Positions 26,268 through 34,067 of a stretch of 64,000 nucleotides of DNA are shown here, one piece after another. The number at the start of each line of letters is the position of its first letter. The stretch's first letter is position 1. Source of the DNA: an uncultured Eggerthellaceae bacterium (lineage in GTDB: Bacteria; Actinomycetota; Coriobacteriia; Coriobacteriales; Eggerthellaceae); the NCBI GenBank assembly GCA_903789415.1, contig CAIFEG010000007.1, forward strand, positions 19,516-83,515, written 5' to 3'. Below the pieces are notes generated by a model that saw only the letters and a program-made list of their open reading frames with translations, ran no database searches and was not told where the DNA came from. A program made the position numbers and the translations under genes.

Positions 26268-27688
26268 GTCAGCAGAGCCACAAGAACTCTCCTGCTGATT
26301 CTGCTCCAGAGAATCTTCTCTCGGAAGAAGAAAAAGAGAAACTTCTTTCCTACGAAATTGATCCAAATCTTCGGCCGACTTCAATCTCGGAGCTTCCCGC
26401 AAATTCTTTTATTAATATTGACGCAACGAAGCGCACGCCGTCTCTAAAGATTTCAATCAGACTTGTCTGTGCGGCGGTCATTATTGGGGTAGTGGCGGGT
26501 CTTTCCATTGCGCTGCTCACTTATGCCATAGATTTTGTTACAAACATTTTTAATCGAACCTGGTGGTTGCCCTGGGCCATGCCGGTTGCGGGCTTTTTAA
26601 CGTATGGACTATATCACCTGTTAAAAATTCCCTTTTCGCGTTCAACCTCTGATGTTATCGATGCGGCTCGACTATCCTTTCCCGTGCATGCGGTCCTTGC
26701 TCCTGCAATTTTTGTTGGTACGTGCCTCACGGTTCTTTGCGGCGGATCGGCTGGTAAAGAGGGCGCTGCAATGCAGCTGGGTGGCGCCATTTCTTCAAGA
26801 CTTGGCGGTCTGTGCGGCTTGCATGAAAGGCGCTATCAAGAAGTACTGCTTATGTGCGGTATTGCCGCAGGTCTAAGCGCGGTACTGAGCGCTCCCATCA
26901 CCGCGTTTATTTTTGTTTTCGAAGTGATGCATCAGCTTTCCAAACGTCTTGTTCGTATCATTATCCCGCTCATTTCATCCTTCGTATCATGGGGCATCTC
27001 GCGCGCCTGCGGCGTCCAGGGTCTGATTAATCCCGCATTTGCCTCTATTAATATGGGCCAGATTTCAATTGCTGAACTTCTATGCATCGGCATCGTCTGC
27101 GGAATTTGTGCCTGGGCTTTTTGTAAGGCGTTGCGCGGTATGCGTTTCGCGATTTCAAAGCTTCATGCTCCGCTTGTCGCACTCCTTGTTGGGGGGCTTA
27201 TTATTGGCGTCCTGTTCTGCACGAATGATGTGTTCCGTCCCTTTGCCGGCACAGGGCAAGATCAGATGAATGAAGCTCTTGCGGGTGTTTCCATGCCTGC
27301 ATATGGCTTTGCCATAAAAATGCTGCTTACCATACTCACGCTTTCGTTTGGGTTTAAAGGTGGGGAAGTCATGCCCATGCTTGCGATTGGAGCGTGCATC
27401 GGCGCGGCGTTGGTATATGTCTTGCCGTCTGAACAGTCAGTGCTCGTTGCGTTTTCGATGATTGCTTTTTTTGCTGGTGCAACGAATTGTCCGATTGCTT
27501 CTATTTTCTTTGGGGTATGGCTGTTCGGTCCCGCATGTATTCCCGCGATGATCCTCGTTTGTGTCTTGTCATATGGTGTTTCTATTTCCACGAGCGTCTA
27601 TCGCTCGGCACGTGTTGAGTATTCGTCCATTGGCATGATCAAAGAGCTTCACGCCCTAGCGAAGGCGCGAAGACATGCGGAAAAGTAA
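26264..27688 (+). CDS. ClC-family chloride channel/antiporter
   Basis: A 474-residue membrane protein. After a ~65-residue polar N-terminus the ClC core is visible: GGSAGKEGAAMQLGGAISS carries the gating glutamate of the GKEGP motif (Pro replaced by Ala), FIFVFEVMHQLSKR follows, and GFKGGEVMPMLAIGACIGA matches the GG(x)FxP selectivity region in a variant form. These proteins move Cl- or F- across the membrane; the family also contains H+-coupled exchangers used in acid resistance. The AAGGGAG site is 11 bases from the ATG. Confidence 0.88.
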   Translation: MSQQSHKNSPADSAPENLLSEEEKEKLLSYEIDPNLRPTSISELPANSFINIDATKRTPSLKISIRLVCAAVIIGVVAGLSIALLTYAIDFVTNIFNRTWWLPWAMPVAGFLTYGLYHLLKIPFSRSTSDVIDAARLSFPVHAVLAPAIFVGTCLTVLCGGSAGKEGAAMQLGGAISSRLGGLCGLHERRYQEVLLMCGIAAGLSAVLSAPITAFIFVFEVMHQLSKRLVRIIIPLISSFVSWGISRACGVQGLINPAFASINMGQISIAELLCIGIVCGICAWAFCKALRGMRFAISKLHAPLVALLVGGLIIGVLFCTNDVFRPFAGTGQDQMNEALAGVSMPAYGFAIKMLLTILTLSFGFKGGEVMPMLAIGACIGAALVYVLPSEQSVLVAFSMIAFFAGATNCPIASIFFGVWLFGPACIPAMILVCVLSYGVSISTSVYRSARVEYSSIGMIKELHALAKARRHAEK

Positions 27689-27783
27689 CCTGATAAGAAA
27701 AAGTAGCCTTCTCGATCTTTTGCAGTCAATGTAAGAGAACTAAAAGCATTCTGTGCTGAGGGCTTACGTCAAACCTTGCTCAT

Positions 27784-27816
27784 AAAAAATGCCTGCTTGC
27801 ATAGGCAAACAGGCAT
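27784..27816 (-). terminator. Terminator of map
   Basis: On the reverse strand ATGCCTG pairs with CAGGCAT across a 14-base loop and runs into TTTTT. It lies about 45 bases after the map stop. Confidence 0.8.
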
Positions 27817-27861
27817 AAACTTTGCATTTTTATGGTTCCGGAGCTCAGAAACACTTACGAA

Positions 27862-28746
27862 TTACCAGCTTAAAAGTTTGTATCCGTTATCGGTGACTTC
27901 CAGCTGCACTTCCCATTGTGCGGAGAGCTTCCCGTCAACGGTGCGTACGCCCCAGCCATCGGGATCGCTGTCGTCAATGTCCGGTTTCCCTTCATTGATC
28001 ATAGGCTCAATGGTAAATACCAAGCCCGGGGCAAGTACCATTCCGGTGTTCTTCCTGGAGACAAAGCTTACAAACGGGTCCTCGTGGAATTCTTTTCCAA
28101 TTCCGTGTCCGCCATATTCAGCAACCACCGAATATCCGTTTTTCTTCGCAAACTTATTGATGGCAGCACCCACGTCTCCCAGGCGTCCCCAAGGCTTTAC
28201 CTGGTCAAGACCTACTTGGATTGCTTGGTGGCATACATCCACCAATCGTTTGGCATTTTCAGGAACATTGCCGATGCAAAGCATGCGCGAACTGTCTGAA
28301 AAGTATCCGTCTTTGATGGTCGAGGCATCCACATTTATGATGTCGCCATCTTTTAAGATGGTCTTGTCGTTGGGAATACCATGACAAATAACGTTGTTGA
28401 TGGAGGTGCATACGCTCTTTGGGTAACCTTCGTAATTCAAATCAGCCGGAATTGCGTCGTGTGCCACGGTATAGTCATACACCCATTTGTCAATTTCTGC
28501 GGTTGAAACTCCGGCTTTAATGTGCTCACCAACGTAGTCGAGCAGGCCAATATTCACCTCGGCTGATTTCTGAATGCCCTCGATATCAGCTTCACTCTTT
28601 AATAAGCTGCGAGGCGGAACTTCAAGCCCTTTGCCATCAAGCTCGGCTAGATGTTCGTCTTCTGCCCAATGGCATTTCTTGTACTTCTTGCCACTCCCAC
28701 ACCAACATGGATCATTGCGGCCCGGAGAGTCCATTCCGTCGTACAT
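27862..28746 (-). CDS. map: Methionine aminopeptidase, type I, with N-terminal SEC-C zinc motif
   Basis: Removes the initiator methionine from nascent proteins. The 294-residue protein begins with the SEC-C type motif GRNDPCWCGSGKKYKKCH (about residues 8-25), which in known Map proteins links to the ribosome. The peptidase core has the metal ligands in INVDASTIKDGYFSD (two Asp), GGHGIGKEFHEDP (His), VFTIEPM (Glu) and SAQWEVQLEV (Glu). The start at 28746 follows AGAAGGA; an upstream ATG at 28776 lacks a site. It is a single gene, divergent from the HAD phosphatase. Confidence 0.95.
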   Translation of the reverse strand: MYDGMDSPGRNDPCWCGSGKKYKKCHWAEDEHLAELDGKGLEVPPRSLLKSEADIEGIQKSAEVNIGLLDYVGEHIKAGVSTAEIDKWVYDYTVAHDAIPADLNYEGYPKSVCTSINNVICHGIPNDKTILKDGDIINVDASTIKDGYFSDSSRMLCIGNVPENAKRLVDVCHQAIQVGLDQVKPWGRLGDVGAAINKFAKKNGYSVVAEYGGHGIGKEFHEDPFVSFVSRKNTGMVLAPGLVFTIEPMINEGKPDIDDSDPDGWGVRTVDGKLSAQWEVQLEVTDNGYKLLSW

Positions 28747-28871
28747 ATATCCTTCTTTCTTACATAAACGTGTCAATGACTTTTCACGTGGATAATCATA
28801 CGCCCTTTTGCGTTTTTTCGTTTGTTTGTTTATAAGCTGCGTATATAGTTAGGAATATTGGAGTGATTGTT

Positions 28872-29594
28872 ATGAATACATATGATGGTGCAATTTTCGA
28901 TATGGATGGAACCATCTTAGATACCCTGGTTGATTTGTGTAATGCCGTAAATTATTCCATGGGGAAATTTGGCCACAAACATGATTTCTCACCTGAAACC
29001 ATGCGTCACTTCTTTGGAAGCGGTGCAGAGGTTGCCATTACGCGCGCCCTTGCCGTGGAAGCGGGTGCTTCAAGCGATGATGTGATGAGTATAGGGACTC
29101 CGGAGCAAAATCCTGATCTCTCAGTTGACCTTCGTGAAGTACACCAGATCCAAGACGTGTTTGATCCCTACTACACAAAAAACTGCACGCAGAACACGGC
29201 TCCTTTTAAAGGCATTTCGGAAGTGATACAAAAGTTGCGCGCACAGGGCGTAAAGTGCGCGGTTGTTTCGAATAAGACGGATGGTGCCGTTCAAAAACTG
29301 GTCAAAGATGATTTTGCAGGTCTGTTTGATGCCCAGATGGGTGTTCATAAAGGTCTTGTGCGTAAACCCGCGCCTGACATGGTCTTGGCTGTCTTGAAGG
29401 AACTGAACGTCGACCCCTCGCATGCGGTTTATATCGGTGATACCGAAATCGATCGGCAGACGGCTCAAAATGCTGGTCTTGACTGCATAAGCGTGGCCTG
29501 GGGATTCCGTAGCTATGACTTTTTGCACAATCTTGGCGCTTCCATGATTGCGCGCACCCCTCAAGATATCTACGACTTTATTTGTGCGCGTTAG
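28872..29594 (+). CDS. HAD-superfamily phosphatase, phosphoglycolate-phosphatase-like
   Basis: A 240-residue HAD hydrolase. Motif I is FDMDGTILDT, motif II is CAVVSNKTDG, the motif III lysine lies in HKGLVRKPAPD, and motif IV is YIGDTEIDRQTAQNAG. A helical cap of the Gph type lies between motifs I and II. Substrates in this group range from phosphoglycolate to sugar phosphates and nucleotides; none can be chosen from sequence. ATG 28872 has GGAG about eight bases upstream. A micro-ORF and a strong hairpin follow. Confidence 0.88.
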   Translation: MNTYDGAIFDMDGTILDTLVDLCNAVNYSMGKFGHKHDFSPETMRHFFGSGAEVAITRALAVEAGASSDDVMSIGTPEQNPDLSVDLREVHQIQDVFDPYYTKNCTQNTAPFKGISEVIQKLRAQGVKCAVVSNKTDGAVQKLVKDDFAGLFDAQMGVHKGLVRKPAPDMVLAVLKELNVDPSHAVYIGDTEIDRQTAQNAGLDCISVAWGFRSYDFLHNLGASMIARTPQDIYDFICAR

Positions 29595-29624
29595 GCTTTG
29601 CGCGTACCAAACAAAAGGAGATCA

Positions 29625-29678
29625 ATGGGTACCTATACAGAAGGAAAAAGAAGAGCCCCTGAGTTCAAGTTGAACTGA
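29625..29678 (+). CDS. 17-codon micro-ORF with strong ribosome site
   Basis: AAAAGGAG, four bases, then ATG opens MGTYTEGKRRAPEFKLN and a stop. The last ten codons form the left half of a strong terminator-like hairpin (29651-29687). It could be a remnant (KRR-x-PEFK recalls the start of IS3-type OrfA transposases), a leader-like peptide, or chance. Confidence 0.3.
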   Translation: MGTYTEGKRRAPEFKLN

Positions 29679-29687
29679 GGGGCTCTT
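29651..29687 (-). terminator. Terminator between HAD phosphatase and fdhD
   Basis: AAGAGCCCCT and AGGGGCTCTT with an inner GTTCAA/TTGAAC pair form a long stem. On the reverse strand it runs into CTTTTTCC, so it ends fdhD; on the forward strand the T-run is weak. Confidence 0.85.
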
Positions 29688-29702
29688 CGAGTCTCTTACC
29701 GA

Positions 29703-30569
29703 TTAATTAAATCGGTCAATTTCCGTGTAGGGATCCACAAATATATTTGCCCCTGATGGTGGTTTTACAATTCTCATCGGATCATTCATGATATCGATCG
29801 AATCAGGATGTGCTGAGCAAATAAGGGTGAGGTCGAATTTCCGTGCAATTTGCACCGTCTTGTCGGTTGCCACTGCTTTGCTTACCAAAATAGGCACATG
29901 GGCGCGAATTGCCTTGGTTACCATATCCGTCGGGACGCGTCCGCTGGTGAGTATCGCGCATTTGCGTAGGTCAACGTCGTGATTGAGCGCCCAGCCGATA
30001 ACTTTATCAAAGGCATTGTGCCGTCCAATATCTTCGCGGAAGCACAAAATCTTATCCGGTGTGGAAAGATATGCGGAATGTGTCCCGTTGGTTCGTGCGT
30101 GCACGGTTTCGTCTTTAGCAAAAATGTCAGTGAGCTGGAAAATCCATTCGGGAGTCCATTCAATAGGTGCGACGGGTTTGAGCGGCTCTCCTGTTCCAAA
30201 GTAATTGTTCAGGGTTTTGTTGTTCGTGCAGCATGTTGGTGTGGTTTCAATGGTGTGGTTCGATAAATCCGCTTTGCGATCTTTGAGATACACTTCGGCG
30301 CGCATAGAATTTTCGCATATAGACATGCAATCAATCTCGTCTGCGCTTCGAATCATGCCCTCGGTAAACAGACGACCAACCACGAGCTCCACTAAATGAT
30401 TTGCCGAACATCCCAACTGCATCGTCAAGATGTCATTGACATACACCTTCAGTAGGCTTTCTTCTTGAAGAGCGTCATATTCTTTTTTGACTTTTCCATC
30501 GCGCGAAAGACGTAGTGTTGATATGTCGATCGGCGTGTCCTGAACCTCTATTGTTCCGATTACATCCAT
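29703..30569 (-). CDS. fdhD: Formate dehydrogenase accessory sulfurtransferase FdhD
   Basis: FdhD passes sulfur from a cysteine desulfurase to the molybdenum cofactor of formate dehydrogenases. The 288-residue protein shows FREDIGRHNAFDKVIG, LTSGRVPTDMVTKAIRA and VPILVSKAVATDKTV, all conserved. The flexible cysteine loop reads TTPTCCTNNKT, with two adjacent cysteines rather than the C-x-x-C of E. coli FdhD. No formate dehydrogenase is in the window, so its client must be elsewhere. The gene is followed by a strong terminator. Confidence 0.92.
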   Translation of the reverse strand: MDVIGTIEVQDTPIDISTLRLSRDGKVKKEYDALQEESLLKVYVNDILTMQLGCSANHLVELVVGRLFTEGMIRSADEIDCMSICENSMRAEVYLKDRKADLSNHTIETTPTCCTNNKTLNNYFGTGEPLKPVAPIEWTPEWIFQLTDIFAKDETVHARTNGTHSAYLSTPDKILCFREDIGRHNAFDKVIGWALNHDVDLRKCAILTSGRVPTDMVTKAIRAHVPILVSKAVATDKTVQIARKFDLTLICSAHPDSIDIMNDPMRIVKPPSGANIFVDPYTEIDRFN

Positions 30570-30773
30570 GAGAACTTCCGATACATAAAAATGATGAATA
30601 AAACCATGTTTTCTTTATTGGGCCCTATTCTATGCCATTACGCGCCTTTCTAGGACTGTATGAGCAGTTCAACCCAAATAAAACATGTTTTTTCTATCTG
30701 CTGTGTACGCCGTGTGTGAAACGCAATCTGTACAAAATTCGTCTGGCGAGGTTAGGTACTATATAGGTATCGG

Positions 30774-30818
30774 AAGGTTAACAGAACTCTTACAGAACCG
30801 TTAACCTTTTCGCTTTTT
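30774..30818 (+). terminator. Terminator-like hairpin in the leader of the purine permease gene
   Basis: AAGGTTAAC (30774-30782) pairs perfectly with GTTAACCTT (30800-30808) and runs into TTTTCGCTTTTT, only 26 bases before the GTG start. It could be an attenuator or the end of an unseen short leader RNA. I see no purine riboswitch core upstream. Confidence 0.6.
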
Positions 30819-30843
30819 CACGTCGTTTTGAGAGGACACCCAC

Positions 30844-32172
30844 GTGCAGGCTTTAGATAAGTTTTTCAAAGTGTCTGAGCGTAACTCTACGCTGGGAACT
30901 GAATTTATGGGCGGACTTACCACCTTCTTAACGATGGCATACATCGTTGTGGTAAATCCAGGCATGTTGGAACAAGCAGGAATCCCATTTCACGCTGCAT
31001 TAACGGCCACCTGCTTAGGCGCCGCCATCATGACAGCCATCATGGGTCTGGTTGCGAATCGTCCTCTTGCCATGGCTTCCGGAATGGGTCTCAATGCCAT
31101 CGTGACGTTCAGCCTTGTCCTCGGGGTAGGAGTTGACTGGCGCGTCGGCATGGCCTGCGTGCTCGTTGAAGGTCTTATCACATTGTTGCTCGTGCTCTGC
31201 GGTCTGCGTGAAGCGATCATGGACTCCATACCGGTTGGTATCCAACATGCAATCGGCATCGGCATTGGCATCTTTGTTGCGTTTATCGGTTTGAAAAACG
31301 GCGGCATCATCGTTCTGTCGAATGATTCTTCACTCATTACGATGGGGGCCGTTACAACGCCAACGGCTATTGTAGCTATCGTCTCCATCGTCTTTGCGGC
31401 TATTTTCCAAGCCCGGAACGTTCGCGGGGGATTGCTGTGGTCGATCTTAATCGCAACGGTTGTCGGTATTCCCCTGGGTGTCACCCAAGCGCCTTCGGAC
31501 TGGAACTTTGGCCTAGACTTCTCTACGTTTGCTGCTCCGTTCCAAAGAACACCTGATGGAACGTTGGCAATTGTTCAAGTCTTCGCCGAACCAATTTTGC
31601 TTCTCTGGGTCTTCAGCATGTTCATGAGTGACTTCTTCGATACCATGGGCACCGTGTTCGCCGTAGGGCAGAAAGCGAACTTTGCGACAAAGGATGGCAA
31701 AGTTGAGGATATCCGCAAGATCTTAACGGTGGACTCTGCTTCTGCTGCCGCAGGTGGTTTCTTTGGCGCAAGCTCCATCACCACCTATGCAGAATCTGTT
31801 TCGGGCGCAGCGGCTGGTGCACGTACCGGATTATCGGACATGGTTGTCGCGGCGCTGTTTTTGGTCTGCGCTTTCTTGGCTCCACTGGTCGACGTCATCA
31901 GCGAAGCTGCGACGGCGGGCGCTCTGATTGTCGTTGGCTACTTAATGATGACCGAGATTGCGAGCATCGATTGGCACGACATGTGCATTGCATTCCCTGT
32001 ATTTTTGACCATCATCGGAATCCCGTTGACCGGGTCCATTACCGATGGCATCGGATATGGTTTCATCGCATATTGCTTGGTTATGGTCGTGATGGGTCGT
32101 GCACGTGAGATTCATCCGTTGATGTGGGGCTCTTCAATTGCGTTCTTAGTGGCATTTATTTTGATAGCGTGA
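30844..32172 (+). CDS. NCS2-family purine permease, AzgA/PbuG type
   Basis: A 442-residue permease for adenine, guanine or hypoxanthine with a 14-helix NCS2 fold. The N-terminus (FKVSERNSTLGTEFMGGLTTFLTMAYIVVVNPGML) is characteristic of the AzgA subgroup, as are ANRPLAMASGMGLNAIVTF and the substrate-site segment FFDTMGTVFAVG with SITTYAESVSGAAAGARTGL. The start is GTG after GAGAGG. Between it and the divergent fdhD lie 274 bases that include a hairpin with a T-run, so expression may be attenuated. A strong bidirectional terminator follows. Confidence 0.92.
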   Translation: MQALDKFFKVSERNSTLGTEFMGGLTTFLTMAYIVVVNPGMLEQAGIPFHAALTATCLGAAIMTAIMGLVANRPLAMASGMGLNAIVTFSLVLGVGVDWRVGMACVLVEGLITLLLVLCGLREAIMDSIPVGIQHAIGIGIGIFVAFIGLKNGGIIVLSNDSSLITMGAVTTPTAIVAIVSIVFAAIFQARNVRGGLLWSILIATVVGIPLGVTQAPSDWNFGLDFSTFAAPFQRTPDGTLAIVQVFAEPILLLWVFSMFMSDFFDTMGTVFAVGQKANFATKDGKVEDIRKILTVDSASAAAGGFFGASSITTYAESVSGAAAGARTGLSDMVVAALFLVCAFLAPLVDVISEAATAGALIVVGYLMMTEIASIDWHDMCIAFPVFLTIIGIPLTGSITDGIGYGFIAYCLVMVVMGRAREIHPLMWGSSIAFLVAFILIA

Positions 32173-32213
32173 CGCCTGTAATTATTAATTTTCCCTAAGC
32201 ACAGAAACGTAAA

Positions 32214-32259
32214 GAAAAAACGAAGAAGGCTGATCGAAGATTTCCGATCAGCCTTCTTT
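32214..32259 (-). terminator. Bidirectional terminator between convergent genes
   Basis: AAGAAGGCTGATCG pairs with CGATCAGCCTTCTT over an eight-base loop. On the reverse strand it runs into CGTTTTTTC, and on the forward strand the stem ends in CTTCTTT. Confidence 0.85.
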
Positions 32260-32325
32260 GATGCTGTATACATTTAATAATGCATATCTATGGAGCAGTA
32301 ATGCAATCAAACGACTGCACAAAAT

Positions 32326-33477
32326 TTAGTCCTGTGGTCCCCAAACTTTATCGGCGATGCGCTTGACCAGCTTGACCTTTTCCCACTGCTGATCTTCGGT
32401 AATCTTGTTGCCTTCTTCGGTACTTGAGAAGCCGCATTGAGGAGAAAGACGCAAACGATCAAGCGGAATATATTTTTCTGCCTCATGAATTCGCTTGATG
32501 ACGGTGTCTTCATCTTCGAGCTCAGGAGTTTTGGTCGTGATAAGTCCTAAGACGACGATCTGATCCTTGATATAGCGCAACGGCTCAAATCCACCTGCGC
32601 GATCGCTGTCGTACTCAAGGAAGAATGCGTCCACATTGCAATTTGCAAATAGAATCGGCGCAACCGGTTCGTAGCCACCCGAAGAGAACCATGATGAGCG
32701 GAAGTTACCACGGCAAATATGCATGGTGATCGTCATATCATCGGGTTTTACTTCCAAAACACGATTAATGGTATCAACGTAGCGTTTTTCGAGTGCGTCA
32801 AGATCAAAACCGGCTTCTTCGTATTCCTTGCGTTTTTCCTGATCGCAGAATTCGCCCCAGCTTGTATCGTCAAACTGAAGATAACGGCAGCCATTTTGAT
32901 AAAGGGCAGTAACGGCATCTTGATATGTTTTCACAATGTCGTTGAAAAGAAGATCGTCATTATCTTGGTAGCGTGAGATGGGCCAGTATGATGCACGACC
33001 ACGGACACAGGGGATTAAATGCAACATTGAAGGAGAAGGGATGGTGAACTTTACCGGTTTTGCTCCAGCAAGCTGGAGTAAGCGGCGAAAATGATTGATA
33101 AACGGATGGTTGTCAGGGAAGCTGATCTTTCCCGTAAACCGAAGCTGAGCCCCATTTGGCTTTTCTCCTTTAAAGTTTACCGACCATGTAGCCGCATCGA
33201 TTTTCTCAACACCCTCTAAGGCTTCAAGAAAATCCATGTGCCACATCCCACGACGAAATTCGCCATCGGTAACGGCTTTCAGACCTGCATCTTCTTCCTT
33301 GTTAATGAGCTGTTGGATGCATTCATCTTCGACACCTTCAAGCTCGGTCGAAGAGATCTTGCCTTTTTCGTATTGATCCCGCGCATCTTTGATTTTTTGC
33401 GGTCGCAAAAAGCTTCCCACAATGTCATAGGTGTACGGAGGCTGCTTTAATGTGGTACCGTTTGCATTTTCTGCCAT
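32326..33477 (-). CDS. MetE C-terminal-like methyltransferase (YxjG/YxjH group)
   Basis: A 383-residue cobalamin-independent methionine-synthase-like enzyme without the MetE N-terminal half. The zinc site is complete: His and Cys in TMHICRGNFRSSW, Glu in FFLEYDSDRAGGF, Cys in LSPQCGFSS. FDDTSWGEFCD and the N-terminal YDIVGSFLRP are typical of the YxjG/YxjH subgroup. It should transfer a methyl group to homocysteine or a related thiol; the donor is not certain. The start follows GGAAGGA. I found no SAM-riboswitch motif upstream. Confidence 0.88.
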   Translation of the reverse strand: MAENANGTTLKQPPYTYDIVGSFLRPQKIKDARDQYEKGKISSTELEGVEDECIQQLINKEEDAGLKAVTDGEFRRGMWHMDFLEALEGVEKIDAATWSVNFKGEKPNGAQLRFTGKISFPDNHPFINHFRRLLQLAGAKPVKFTIPSPSMLHLIPCVRGRASYWPISRYQDNDDLLFNDIVKTYQDAVTALYQNGCRYLQFDDTSWGEFCDQEKRKEYEEAGFDLDALEKRYVDTINRVLEVKPDDMTITMHICRGNFRSSWFSSGGYEPVAPILFANCNVDAFFLEYDSDRAGGFEPLRYIKDQIVVLGLITTKTPELEDEDTVIKRIHEAEKYIPLDRLRLSPQCGFSSTEEGNKITEDQQWEKVKLVKRIADKVWGPQD

Positions 33478-34067
33478 AACGTTGTCCTTCCGCGCGAACG
33501 ATTTTACAACTCGCTTACTGCGTAGCTCATTGATTTCTTATTGCTGATTGAACCACATTTGAGCTTGGAAAAAAGTTGCGATACCCATTTATTGAGATAA
33601 CAACAAAGACAAAACAAAAATACATGCTTCGATATATGACCTGCTTGTTATTGGCATTCTGTTTCATCGAATGCAGGGCAGTTTGGATCCTGAGTAATGA
33701 TTCTGAATAATGAGACTCTTTGTCGTGCTGTATCCAGTGTTGAAGTTGCTTACCACAGAGTGATGAGGATATCACGAGCGCGAATACGAGAGGGAAAATG
33801 AATATATGATCAGCATGTTCAACTTTTTAGCTTTCTCGCCCTCGTTTGCCAGAATAATTGCACCCTTTTCAAAAAAACAGATTCTCAACATGGGGAAAAT
33901 GATACTCGTGCAGTAAACTTATAAACATTCATTTTTCGTTTATGGGTGCGATCTCTCGTAAGGTGTAACAAGTGTAATGAAATAGTGCGCTCATCACACT
34001 TTTCATGCATTTTTTGCATTGGTATGTGATGCATCGGAACCCAAGTCTCTTTTGGAAGGAGGGGATC
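33478..34067. other. Long divergent intergenic region
   Basis: This is the 590-base gap between the MetE-like gene and the DASS carrier. It is A/T-rich with no convincing gene; the short open frames have no ribosome sites. I see two weak dyads, ATAAAC/GTTTAT (33921-33943) and AAGTGT/ACACTT about 60 bases further on, which might be regulatory. I found no clear promoter or riboswitch. Confidence 0.5.

Noticed and set aside
33478..33600. SAM riboswitch before the MetE-like gene
   Set aside because: I could not find a SAM-I core (AGAGAGGTGGAGGGA-type) or other SAM motif on the coding strand.
33527..33775. 82-codon reverse-strand open frame in the long intergenic region
   Set aside because: It has no ribosome site, no recognisable domain, and lies in A/T-rich leader sequence.
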